Of a stretch of 64,000 bases of DNA, positions 41,601 through 50,800 are shown piece by piece. The stretch's first letter is position 1. The number at the start of each line of letters is the position of its first letter. The notes under the pieces are model-generated. The model worked only from the letters and a program-made list of their open reading frames with translations. It ran no database searches and had not been told where the DNA came from. This DNA is from Barthelona sp. PCE. Lineage: Eukaryota > Metamonada: BaSk clade. The stretch spans positions 1-64,000 of the forward strand of contig JAUFOR010000007.1 in NCBI GenBank assembly GCA_040285745.1. Reading direction: 5' to 3'. The position numbers were made by a program, and so were the translations under genes.

Positions 41601-42384
41601 TTTTGAAGAATTTAAGGGAACAGAACGTCAACGTTTTTACAAGGCAAAGGCGATATTTGACCGCGGCGTTATGTGCTGTAGTGATAGTGATAAAACTACG
41701 CTTGCTGATGACCAGGGATTGATTACCCAGCATTTATACGCTGTGCTTGATATGAAGGAAGTTGGTGGACGATTTTTCGTCAAAGTACATAACCCTTGGC
41801 GTGGTACGGAAATCAATGCCGCTAACAATAGGTATGCGGACGAAAATTTACCTGCAGATGTGAGACAAGCATTTTCACATCAAACTGCTAATGATGGTAC
41901 GTTTATTATGTCATGGTCCGACTTTGACATCCAATTTGGTGATATTTCATATGGATGGCCACTGTTTCAATACACTCATAGAGCTTCTGTTTCTGGAAAG
42001 ATCACAATGCAAGATAATTTCATATCGAAAACAATCTCAACGGCCCCGAAATGGGAGATTCATGCTTCAAAGCCTGCCAATTTCAAGGTTTTCGTTCAGG
42101 TGAAGAACCAGAGCGCTAACTGGAAAGTAACACCGTGTTACTTGCAGCATTTACCTCGCAAAGATGAGTTCTACATTCCTAAAACTTGGTCTACCAACTT
42201 GATTGATTACGCTGCGACTAACAGTTCGAGCATGCGTTCCAATCCCTTGAATTTCCGTCTCGATTTTGATGGTTTCAGATTCTTCGTTTCGTTTTTAAGC
42301 TGGTTGGACGATGAACCCGTTTATTGTGATTATACTATTCATGTTGTTGGTGAAACCGACTTCTGTCTGTTCAGAGTCCGATAA
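38683..42384 (+). CDS. Calpain-type cysteine protease with acidic repeats and long coiled coil
   Basis: The 1233-residue protein has residues 1 to about 185 extremely acidic and Tyr-rich, built of repeats such as GYYDEDGNYVE and EEYIEEG. A long Glu/Arg/Ala/Gln-rich coiled coil covers about 390-720. The calpain catalytic core starts near 825 (DIGWKRISEID) and contains the triad C860 (QGSMGDCYLISS), H1017 (QHLYAVLD) and N1037 (HNPWR). The Cys-His spacing of 157 equals that of classical calpain, so it looks active. A C-terminal beta-sandwich (C2-like) domain follows from about 1100. There is no penta-EF hand. Calpains are calcium-regulated intracellular proteases; the acidic head could bind calcium (inference). 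Confidence 0.92.
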   Translation: MDEDFGEEYYEYDMGEDGYQEAEYQEDEYYEGEEDEYVDNANEEGYYDENGEYCVTEEQVEPEDTGYYDDEGNYIEYTNEDEEYAGYYDEDGNYVENTNDENYAAEEDAGYYDEDGNYVEYANDGEEYVEEGEEYIEEGEEYIEEGEEYVEEEDLNDDYWGYEGEEPQYDDEEGEYGEERPFKLYGATEESSVTEKYEAVREALLDHLFASLEIGGEYDILSLNVALCNTHVMACMDKLPYIEQYGEAVTKQLKKLERTNVDPELYTKYQTSEEYYVKKAAEFKEKLIPLKDRFQNMCMSSEGEEIVDHVLAEFDRSGEVEQSIEIWWDVGTTKIAEIMEKQKQESDLVRTFIEGMLRDVESNDEAVRKIYNYVKDLADKHQEAIDDVRYAEMHRIEAEKIAKRQEIVNAREREHLKKLQEAREARRLEIRRQNEEMIAKQAIADAERQEKLRILREEAAREFAIEEEKRQKEIQLQIKLFKQGQAIDEYYRKLIIWEREEAARKERERIAAIEAERLRLIELEKQRIAAEKERQRLIFEQQERARKAAIEAKRQAALEAKRKEQERFREEQRRAAEAERIRLANEAAEAARKAAEAEQTRLANEAAAAAKATRQAVEAARNEEERLEQERLAAIEAEKQRVAAAERKRIEEQRRKQADERRLAELDQQRQRQEAERKRIEKEREERKAEAVRQEEERLRREYDIKQRQAKINECKNRLTQTGIPNDEINELLERFSAEKPFNEDEMYKDVMQAVATEAQGGALARQQMQDAGIDVDLGYTPIGFAKSTVKTIPKNPTPRIVNRGSKYTQELSKRQMAHNWKSDIGWKRISEIDSLNDSVLWNGSGPDPLDFEQGSMGDCYLISSMNALCADPEYRPFLMDALVEMDRPNGYYKFRFFDKEENITYVEIDDYIPVKDGDKIVCCEPHNNCIFAVLLEKAFAVLRGGYGAIGHGGTSTDAFVTICGGEADFCTTFEEFKGTERQRFYKAKAIFDRGVMCCSDSDKTTLADDQGLITQHLYAVLDMKEVGGRFFVKVHNPWRGTEINAANNRYADENLPADVRQAFSHQTANDGTFIMSWSDFDIQFGDISYGWPLFQYTHRASVSGKITMQDNFISKTISTAPKWEIHASKPANFKVFVQVKNQSANWKVTPCYLQHLPRKDEFYIPKTWSTNLIDYAATNSSSMRSNPLNFRLDFDGFRFFVSFLSWLDDEPVYCDYTIHVVGETDFCLFRVR
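39056..39139 (+). repeat. 21-bp tandem repeat, four copies, in the calpain acidic head
   Basis: Four 21-bp units beginning GTGAAGAATAC, at 39056, 39077, 39098 and 39119, differ only at an ATT/GTT codon. They encode the seven-residue unit EEYIEEG or EEYVEEG. Longer near-copies of a GYYDEDGNYVE-coding unit lie just upstream (around 38938 and 39010). Confidence 0.9.
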
Positions 42385-42407
42385 TAAAAGAAACTGTTTG
42401 TTTATTA

Positions 42408-43742
42408 TTACTTTCCTTCTTCATATATGGCAGCCTCTCTTTCCTTTTGTCGAACCTTTCTGCCACCATTATCAACACGACGACGATCCTTACGAGTGAC
42501 GGATTCAAGCTGAATATGTTCTCTTCTTTTGGCGTTAATAAGTGCCTTGGGTAACTTGTGAGCTCTTCTGATATTGCGGATCTGATCAACAGAACCGAAC
42601 TTCTTCTTTAATTGGTTCTCATAATTGATCTTAACACGTTCTTTCCTCACCATTGGCTTCACCTGCATGTTAGCGCGTGTCTTCCAAATTCTGATATTGG
42701 TATCATCACTACCACTTAAAACAAAACGTCCATCTCCGCTGAACTCCACAGAGAAAAGCCTCTGCATTCGACGTGTGTGATAAACATCCCTGGATCGACC
42801 ATCAAGACTGTTCCAAATACGTAGCGTTCTGTCAAAGGAACCAGACACGAATTCACGACCTGTAGGACTGAAACGACAGCACTGTACTGAATTCATATGA
42901 TCCTTGTGCACAGTCTTGGCCTTCTTAAAGTTACGCATATCGAATGAGTAAACATTTCCGTCCATACTTGCCATAATAAAGTTAACGGGCTCCTGAGGGT
43001 TCCAATCAATATCATTACATATATGCTTCATTGTCAACCTGCGGATCGCCTTTTTCGCCCTGGTGTCGTATAGAATCATACTACGTTGTGTGTCACAGGC
43101 CAACACCAGATGCGGTTCGGAGGGTGCGAATTTGAGCTTTGCGATTTCACCGTCCATCATATCGAACTTGAGCTCCTGGATGGGTGTTGTCGAGTTGACG
43201 TCCCAGAGGCGCATCGTTGTGTCTCCTGTTGCGTACAGTGGTACCACAGGGTTACAATCAACGCAACGCAAGGAATGGGGTGATATCCATGTGTGTACTG
43301 GAAGGATGGATCCTGACTCATCCTGATCAACCTCCCACATCTTGACTGTGCAATCATCTGAGCACGTAAGCACGTGATCTCCGTCCCTCTGTAATGCAAC
43401 ACCGCGAACAAAACCTTGATGTGCTTTAACTGTCCAAAGTGGCATTCTAGCTGAGATATTCCACCTAACTAAATCACCATCGCACGCTCCAGAGAAAAAT
43501 GTGCTAATTCTAATGGGATGCCGTTGAAGACACCAAATACTATCTGTGTGTGATTCCAATGCACCTATGAGTGGCTTGGCGAACGTTTTGTCCAGTTTTG
43601 TCGAGTTTAAAGCCCTTACATACTCTCTCTCATGAAGAAAAGGATGTGCTTCCTTGGATTTGGAATGGAAAATTGGTTGAAGCACTTCTTTTGTGTCAGA
43701 AGTGTATTTACGCTTCGATCTGCTCAGCACCTTCACTCTCAT
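42408..43742 (-). CDS. DCAF13: DCAF13/Sof1 WD40 ribosome biogenesis protein
   Basis: The 444-residue protein is the same length as human DCAF13. The N-terminus MRVKVLSRSKRKYTSDT and EYVRALNSTKLDKTFAKP match the Sof1 family. Seven WD40 repeats follow (e.g. SGACDGDLVRWNIS, SCSDDCTVKMWEV, SGSFDRTLRIWNS, SGSDDTNIRIWKT). The family-specific basic Sof1 tail is present (LPKALINAKREHIQLE, RRRVDNGGRKVRQKERE). It belongs to the SSU processome with U3 snoRNP and is needed for 18S rRNA maturation. ATG 43742 is chosen because ACCCTTTTCA lies at 43762-43771, inside the longer frame that starts at 43835. Confidence 0.96.
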   Translation of the reverse strand: MRVKVLSRSKRKYTSDTKEVLQPIFHSKSKEAHPFLHEREYVRALNSTKLDKTFAKPLIGALESHTDSIWCLQRHPIRISTFFSGACDGDLVRWNISARMPLWTVKAHQGFVRGVALQRDGDHVLTCSDDCTVKMWEVDQDESGSILPVHTWISPHSLRCVDCNPVVPLYATGDTTMRLWDVNSTTPIQELKFDMMDGEIAKLKFAPSEPHLVLACDTQRSMILYDTRAKKAIRRLTMKHICNDIDWNPQEPVNFIMASMDGNVYSFDMRNFKKAKTVHKDHMNSVQCCRFSPTGREFVSGSFDRTLRIWNSLDGRSRDVYHTRRMQRLFSVEFSGDGRFVLSGSDDTNIRIWKTRANMQVKPMVRKERVKINYENQLKKKFGSVDQIRNIRRAHKLPKALINAKRREHIQLESVTRKDRRRVDNGGRKVRQKEREAAIYEEGK

Positions 43743-43761
43743 TTGCAAAAAAAAGAACTTT

Positions 43762-43771
43762 TGAAAAGGGT
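43762..43771 (-). promoter_or_regulatory. ACCCTTTTCA start-site element of DCAF13
   Basis: Minus-strand ACCCTTTTCA, 19 nt before ATG 43742. It rules out the longer in-frame start. Confidence 0.6.
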
Positions 43772-44035
43772 CAGAAAAAATGTGCCACTTAAATGAAATA
43801 ATTTCATTATGTAGAAGCTTTTTCATCCTTTCCATAGCTGGATTGGGCCCTAATGTTGAGCTAATGAGCGGTAAATTGATGATTAAGATTCCCTGCTATT
43901 TTCAGACATATCCTTCATCCTTGAGGTCTAATGTTCCTTGATGTTGGTATCAACAGCAGTATGCGCCGTGAATCAAAGATAAAGTAAGCATTAGATGCAA
44001 TTCAATTTATGAAGCTCAATTCAAGCTTTTATATT
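43772..44035. other. Divergent intergenic region with a 17-bp palindrome
   Basis: The region lies between DCAF13 and the subtilisin gene. It holds a perfect inverted repeat at 43792-43808 (AATGAAAT, A, ATTTCATT). Otherwise it is AT-rich, with no RNA gene or coding frame seen. CCTTTTC for the plus-strand gene follows at 44036-44042. Confidence 0.45.
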
Positions 44036-44049
44036 CCTTTTCTTTCCCA

Positions 44050-44058
44050 ATGATATGA
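44050..44058 (+). promoter_or_regulatory. Two-codon upstream ORF overlapping the subtilisin start
   Basis: ATG ATA TGA at 44050-44058 has its stop overlapping the main ATG at 44055 in another frame. If transcription starts at the CCTTTTC at 44036-44042, this AUG is the first in the mRNA. Leaky scanning or termination-reinitiation would then be needed. Confidence 0.5.
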
Positions 44059-47000
44059 TTAAGCGGGTTATTTTTTTAATATTCATTTTAATTGGATGTT
44101 CAATTGCAGATTCATCCAACCCATGCACATTTTTTGCAACTTATAATACAAATTCTTGCAATGGTGATATAACTGAGCTCAACGCTGATACTGGAGCACT
44201 TTTTATGCGTGTGGGTACATCATCAGCATTCATATCCGTTAACTGTTCACACACAAACTCAATTTTGTCTTCTAGGTGCTTTAAATCAGTGAATATGATT
44301 AATCACTTGGGGTTAGATAAGGTAGACAGTTCATCCAAACAATTTGTTGTAATCAGTACAACGAAGAACATCGAAGATCTAAGCAACATCACGTTTTTAA
44401 CATTTTCTCAGAGTTTTCTGCACAAAACGTCTCAATACCCCCATGGATTAAGCATGTTCAACGTGCGCGTATCAGTTCTATGCTCTTTTTCATGTTTTAA
44501 GAAAAAAATTGTCACAAACCCTCATCTTTTTATTCATGTGTTTGATATTGTCCAGAACGTACCACTTCTCAACCGTGCAGTGCCCTTTGTACTCGGATCG
44601 CCCGAGTACAACATCACAAACAGCTTTTACCAAAAGGGCTTCTTCGGACGGAATGAGCTGCTGGCTATTGCCGATAGTGGATTGAATTTGTTCTCCCCAT
44701 TCCTTTACGATTCAGCCGGCACGATCATATACAACTCAGAAACCCCCAGTAATCACCGCAAGGTCAAGTACTATTTCACAGAGTACGGTGATAGTTTCGA
44801 TCTCAATGGTCATGGTACTACCGTTGCATCATGTGCAGCTGGAAGTGTGTATGACTCATGCGACAATCTTATCGGATACAATGGGGTCTCAGATGCGTTC
44901 ATCCACTTCCAGGACCTTAGCACCTCAGAAGGGACAAGTATAACCGTCCCGCCCGACATTGCTAATGATCTATTCGTTCCAGCCGCCGACAGAGGCGTGT
45001 CTGTACACTCCAATTCGTATGGTGGTGGTCCGTATCTGTACAGTTATCAGGACCTCGGCCTAGATGCAACTGCCGAACACTCTCATCACATGCTCATAGT
45101 CGTTGCTGCAGGAAACGCTGGTACTAGCGGATTTCAGACAGTCATGACCCCTGCGGCAGCCAAAAACTCGCTTTCTGTGGGAGCTACAGTACATCGTGCT
45201 GAGGGATACAGGCGGTATTGTTGTTTGATGGGTTATGAATGTTGTTCAAGTGATAGCATCAGCGACGGTGACGCAGTGGCGTATTTTTCGTCACGTGGTC
45301 CAATGGCCAACGGTGCAATGGGAATTGACATCGTAGCACCGGGTTCAAAGATCTTAGCTGGAAAAGTAGTCACTACACCCTTGCCCGGAGATACACAGAA
45401 CTGCACAGAGTCCACAACAGACAGTAACTCGTTGTTGGGGTATGTTGACGGTACATCCTTTTCTGCACCGATTGTAAGCGGTGCAGCTATTCTTATCAAG
45501 GAGTGGATGGATGCAGAGTACACTAACTTGAACAATTCACTGTACATGAACGCTTCATTCGTCACAAACACACTGCTGAAGGCACTTGTACTGGGAGGCG
45601 CTGATTATGATTATGTTGATACGGCCTATATGGTGCGGCCGTCAGATTTCATTAAAGTAGCGTATCTGAGACCTTTGCCCGCCTTTGCTAAGCCATTCTT
45701 TGTTGGGTTTGGACTGCTCCGCGCAGATAAAAGTGTTCCCATTAACAATGATTTCGATTTGGTTGCCGAAGATCTCACCATCTACCCTCTGAAATTCTAT
45801 GTCTTTGATCTGGTCGTCCAGAACACAACCACAATCACGATCGCCTACAACGATGAGCCAGTCTTTCCGGGCTCTGATAACCCCATTGTCAATATTGTGA
45901 ACCTTGCTCTTCGCAGAACAGATCAGTGTCTGTATTACTTTGAGAATGAGTTTGACCTGACTGGAATGAGTATTGAGCATAATGTGACATCCGACAGGGA
46001 AAAAATAGATCGCAATACCGTTAAGAAAATAGTGGTTGGACCGGGTTCCTACTCAGGTAAATTTTTCATTCAACAGAGTTCTGGCACAGCGCTAAATATT
46101 AGTCTCGCCATAAACGGACACTTCCAATACGAAAACCTTACAAAACACTCGTATCTGACATTTGTTGAGGTTACAGAACGAGACAGTCAAATGGATTGCT
46201 GCAACCCAGGGACCGCACAGTTGACACGTGGTGGGTTCTGTGTATGCTCTGCCTTTTCCTATGGACCATTTTGTAACGGAAGCGCTACTATAGTCAATCA
46301 GAAGATTTCTGTGGAAAATTTAACTGTCAAATATGAGATGAAGAACATTGTGCACTTCAACAATTGGATCAACATGTATGATATGTTTTACTTTCGAGTT
46401 AACACATCCGGTATCGTTGCACGAACATTACTTCTTGAGATGAAACCCTTGTTGGTTTCAAGAGAAGCAAATTTGAAGCTCGTGATTCCTGACTACTCAT
46501 TGGCTGTGCACCATGAGGGTGCTAGTACTTATATACCAGCAACACCGCATTTTTTCAATGACACCAGTCGTTCAGATTTTTTCTATGCGGTCGACGAAGA
46601 AATTCACTTATTTGCCGTGGAAGCAACTATCCCAAGCAATGTCTTGGATGCTATATTCGATTCAAGTCACTTCATTGATGCAATTGATGATGGTTACCTG
46701 TACGATTGGGCACTTAACGTATCTATGGAAGTTACAACGACCATGTGTCTTCCACAATGCCACATCAGTGGCGGCTCCTGTGAATTCAGCAGCTTGACAC
46801 CATGGAGATCTATCACGACCTGGATATTTGATAAAATCCACTCATTTGAACCAAAAGACATTGATGTAGAAGTTGTAGATGGTGAAGAGTACTCCCACTT
46901 GTGCAAGTGCACTTCTTCCAAATACGGCAGTGCATGTGAGAACAGCATTTTTGCTCACAATGCTTCGGTTTTGTGGTTTAGAACCATTATTTTCATGCTA

Positions 47001-47096
47001 CCAGTTTATTGTTTGATCATGATGTTTTCTCCACCAAAAACCGAGCTGAAACGCAAAAAGGATGAGGCAGAACAAAAAATTGATGATGTTGTATAA
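44055..47096 (+). CDS. Membrane-anchored subtilisin-family serine protease (S8)
   Basis: The 1013-residue protein has a signal peptide over about 1-20 (IFLIFILIGCSIA). A propeptide-like region runs to about 195. The S8 domain has D207 (AIADSG), H253 (LNGHGTTVAS), oxyanion N354 (AAGNAG) and S468 (DGTSFSAP), all canonical. A beta-sandwich region follows (about 560-700), then EGF-like Cys clusters near 715-745 (CVCSAFSYGPFC) and again near 900-970 (CKCTSSKYGSACEN). One transmembrane helix lies near 980-1000, with a short basic/acidic cytoplasmic tail. It therefore looks like an active cell-surface or endosomal ectoprotease. Related large membrane subtilisins occur in several protists. The start follows a two-codon upstream ORF. 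Confidence 0.93.
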   Translation: MIKRVIFLIFILIGCSIADSSNPCTFFATYNTNSCNGDITELNADTGALFMRVGTSSAFISVNCSHTNSILSSRCFKSVNMINHLGLDKVDSSSKQFVVISTTKNIEDLSNITFLTFSQSFLHKTSQYPHGLSMFNVRVSVLCSFSCFKKKIVTNPHLFIHVFDIVQNVPLLNRAVPFVLGSPEYNITNSFYQKGFFGRNELLAIADSGLNLFSPFLYDSAGTIIYNSETPSNHRKVKYYFTEYGDSFDLNGHGTTVASCAAGSVYDSCDNLIGYNGVSDAFIHFQDLSTSEGTSITVPPDIANDLFVPAADRGVSVHSNSYGGGPYLYSYQDLGLDATAEHSHHMLIVVAAGNAGTSGFQTVMTPAAAKNSLSVGATVHRAEGYRRYCCLMGYECCSSDSISDGDAVAYFSSRGPMANGAMGIDIVAPGSKILAGKVVTTPLPGDTQNCTESTTDSNSLLGYVDGTSFSAPIVSGAAILIKEWMDAEYTNLNNSLYMNASFVTNTLLKALVLGGADYDYVDTAYMVRPSDFIKVAYLRPLPAFAKPFFVGFGLLRADKSVPINNDFDLVAEDLTIYPLKFYVFDLVVQNTTTITIAYNDEPVFPGSDNPIVNIVNLALRRTDQCLYYFENEFDLTGMSIEHNVTSDREKIDRNTVKKIVVGPGSYSGKFFIQQSSGTALNISLAINGHFQYENLTKHSYLTFVEVTERDSQMDCCNPGTAQLTRGGFCVCSAFSYGPFCNGSATIVNQKISVENLTVKYEMKNIVHFNNWINMYDMFYFRVNTSGIVARTLLLEMKPLLVSREANLKLVIPDYSLAVHHEGASTYIPATPHFFNDTSRSDFFYAVDEEIHLFAVEATIPSNVLDAIFDSSHFIDAIDDGYLYDWALNVSMEVTTTMCLPQCHISGGSCEFSSLTPWRSITTWIFDKIHSFEPKDIDVEVVDGEEYSHLCKCTSSKYGSACENSIFAHNASVLWFRTIIFMLPVYCLIMMFSPPKTELKRKKDEAEQKIDDVV

Positions 47097-47105
47097 TTTA
47101 ATTTT

Positions 47106-47819
47106 TTACCTTTTTAATATTTCAGTGAATGTATCATGAACTTGTGGTTCAACTGATAAAAATTTCAAAATATTAATTATTTTAGACCTACAACCATCAA
47201 TTAAAAAAGAATACAACAATTTGGAATGTGTTGTTTTTTGAATCGCATTAATCATCAGATTTAAACTCCTGATCCTTTCCTTATCATCATTGAATGCTAA
47301 AAATACTAGTAATCTACAATAAAATAAGTCAATCTCTGATTCTGGGATCTGCTCTGTATGAAGACATACTGATTCAGACAATTTGTACTGTGGCATGTCA
47401 ACAAACATGAAACTGCGAAGAGTTGCGGTCGGGAGAGCATCAAGAATTGTGGAAAAGTGATCACGCTTCAAATTCTTTTTCATACAAGTGTAGAATGGAG
47501 TTATTTTCCATTCATCTGGTGTTCTGCATGTAATATGGGATGCGTAGCCACTCATCTTTGATAATATAAAGTGCTCTGACTCATCATTCAATGCAATAAA
47601 CAATTGTGAGAATAGAATAAGCTCAAATTCATACTTATCAACGGTCATTTCACCGATTTTCAAAAGTGCAGCATCAATAAAACGTTCAAAACCATAAATA
47701 TCATCGTCATTCGAAAAATCAAGTCTAAAAAGAATTCGTTCCAAGACAGTTTCGAACTCCATGGGGTCCAAGTCCCTCAAAGCAGCATTGGCCCGTTTGA
47801 ATTGCTTCTTAATAAGCAT
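47106..47819 (-). CDS. Helical protein of unknown function
   Basis: The 237-residue protein is predicted all-helical, with no recognised motif, signal peptide or membrane segment. The opening MLIKKQFKRANAALRDLD and the repeated hydrophobic helices would fit a helical-repeat or adaptor protein. ACCTTCACA (47820-47828) abuts the ATG directly. Its stop is 9 bp from the convergent subtilisin stop, and its ATG is 41 bp from the divergent kelch gene. It is intact and has its own element, so I take it as real. Confidence 0.7.
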   Translation of the reverse strand: MLIKKQFKRANAALRDLDPMEFETVLERILFRLDFSNDDDIYGFERFIDAALLKIGEMTVDKYEFELILFSQLFIALNDESEHFILSKMSGYASHITCRTPDEWKITPFYTCMKKNLKRDHFSTILDALPTATLRSFMFVDMPQYKLSESVCLHTEQIPESEIDLFYCRLLVFLAFNDDKERIRSLNLMINAIQKTTHSKLLYSFLIDGCRSKIINILKFLSVEPQVHDTFTEILKR

Positions 47820-47860
47820 TGTGAAGGTTGTTTTTTAGATTTCGAGCACTTTTATTCTTT

Positions 47861-50800
47861 ATGAACTTCTACCCCGCTGAATTCACTTCTCTGGGTGTCG
47901 AACTACGTATAAATCGTAGGGATTTTGCATTTGGGCAAGTAGATGATTGTTTTGTTATCTTTGGTGGATCCGCGGGTCAAAATCTCGTGAATACGTTATC
48001 TCACGTCAGCTGTGATGAGTCAGAAGCCGCATTTACCGACATTGAACTTCCAAATCTTCCTTCTCCACGTGTTTATGCAGCTGGTTGTGGTGTACGAACC
48101 AGCAGTGGACCAAATATGTTTTTTCACGGCGGCCGTGATACAAGCTCATTCTTAAGTGACTGCATGATCTATTCTCCATTAGAAAAAGCTATTTTACCTA
48201 TTGCCTTTCAACACGTGTATCAACCAAATATTACACGTCTACCGACCTTGGGCTACAAGTGGCGCCTCGTCCGTGACAAGCGCTTCCAGCTCCCTGCCCT
48301 TTCCGGACATAGTGCAGCCAGCACTAATGGATTGGTTTTTCTCTTTGGTGGTCAGATGCCTTCGGGCAAGTCATCCAAGCTGTCAAACGCACTCCATGTT
48401 GTGGACCTGGAGACGTTGCAGTGGATGATTGTTGAGACGAAAAACGTGCCCGACCCCGTTACGTTGCACAGTTCAGAAATTGTTGGTAATAATATGTACG
48501 TATTTGGAGGAAGAACCAAGAATGGTGTCTCAGACATCATACACAAGCTGGATCTATCATCAATGACATGGACGATCGTTTCAAGTTTCTACAAACCTCA
48601 GCCAAGATTCCACATGAGCACTTTTGTCATCGAGAAGGAGCGTACCAAGCTAATCGGAATAAGCGGCGGACTCACGACAATGGGTAATGCCAAGCAGCAA
48701 ATTCCACTGAGCGACCTATGGTTCTTCAACACGTCAAACGAGGAGTTCTTCTTTATCAAGACTCCAAGCATTCAGATGAACGGTCATGCCTCACTGCTAT
48801 TTGACTCAAACGCGTCTATTCTGCTCTTTGATGGGCTCAGTTCGGTCAGCCTTTCGCTTTTGTTCGACTTTGAGAAGCCAAAGAAGGAGGATAGTTCTGA
48901 GAGTGTTTCTCTCCTCATGCAGCAGATCAGTGATCTCAAACAAGCTGATGTTTCAAAGAGCATGGCCCACCAGGCCGCTGAGCACCGCTTAACTTCAACG
49001 ATTAGTGAACTTGAGGAGAGTATCAAAGTCCATGAGCTTTCGAAGCAACAGTACAACTGTGACATTGCTGAGTTACACGAACAATTGTTATCTATCCATC
49101 AGTATGCTGACGAGCAGACCGAGGAGGTAACGAGTCTTACTAGCAAGAAGGCCAGCCTCGAGTCCGAACGCGATGATCTGCTGAGTCGACTCAATTCTCT
49201 TAGTGAAGTTAAGAGCGATGTCACCAAGAGCATTGAAGAATTGCAGAGCAAAATTGATTTATTGCAATCTGAGCGAGATTCAGTTCAGATTGATCATGAT
49301 TCTATGAAAAATGAACGCGATGCAATTAAAAACGAGCGGGACGTTGTCAATGAGCAATTTAACTCTTTGAAAAATGAACGCGACAGTATTGAAAAGCAGC
49401 TAAATACAACCAAGACCGAATGCATTAACATAAAAGAAGAATGCGAGCAGTTGAAGAGACAATACCAGACTGTCAAACATGAGGCTGAGAACAACCAAGC
49501 TGATGCAGATGAGGCAAACCAGGCGCTGTTCCGCATTTCCGATGAGTTTGAAGATTTTCGACTGAAGGCTGAGGATGAGCTCATTGCGTGCAACACCGAG
49601 ATTGCAACGCTACAGGAGGCCAACGACACGCTGCACAAAACACTTGCCTCTTCGACAGATGACAAGGACAGAATGGCAACGCTTAGAACCGAATTCGATA
49701 ACAGGATTGCTGCACTTCAAGACAAACTGGTTGAAATCGACCAGCAGAAGACTGTTGTTGAACAGCAGCTTGAAGCGAAGAATAAGAAGATTGCCTCGTT
49801 GGAGAATAAGCTTAAAGCATCAATGGAAGAACTCGAGAACGGTAAGGCTGACCTATCATCTACGTTAAGTGAACTCAACAGCTTGAATACCATGCTTGAT
49901 GCCATGCGTATGTCGCACACTGATGAAATCTCGGCTGTTAAGCAAGATGCTGAAAAGATACATGCTACAGAACTTGCAAAGATGGAAGCTGCACTCGATG
50001 AGTTAAAATTGAGTTACACTGATTTAGAGGCAAAATTCGAGTCCATTAGTTCAGAAAAGGCCAAGGCGGAGGAAGCAATTGCTGCCCGTGATGCCAAGAT
50101 TGTGCAACTCAATGAACAGAGCAATGAGATGGAGATCAAATTTAAAACTCATTTGGCTGATGAGATTCAACTTCGCGAGACAGTTGAGATGCAGAACGTG
50201 CAGCTCACTGATGATCTCCGCTTGAAGGGTGAAGCGCTTGCTGACAAGAATGAAAAAATCATTGATTTGACGAGTGCTGCAACCAACAATGAGGCTGAAT
50301 TCAAAACTCAACTAGCTGATGAGATTCGTCTTCGTGAAGAAACTACATTAGCTCTTGAAGCAAAGATAGATGAGCTTACCAATGCAGTTAGTGATGTAAC
50401 CGCCCGCTTGACATCTGAAACCAAACTACGCGAGGAAACTGAGGCAAAAATTGAATCTATTGCTGAAACTCACAATGAAGCTTTAGAAGCTTTGAATCTG
50501 TCTCACTCTGCAACAATGGCCAATGAAAAGGCTCTTCATGAGACAAAGCTGACTGAATTGGAAGAAAAAATAACTGAAAAGGATAGTGAAATTGAAAATC
50601 TCACAAAATCTCTGAAATCTTCTGAAGTAATTTTCAATAATAAGTGTGAACAAATGCAAATACATAACGAAACTGTTTGTGCTGGCCTTAAAAAAGAAAT
50701 AATTGATAAGGAAAGTAAGATATTAAAGTTGAATGAATGTTTTATTGAATCAAACAATGATATCATCAGGCTAAATGATGAAATCATAAAGTTGAATGAT

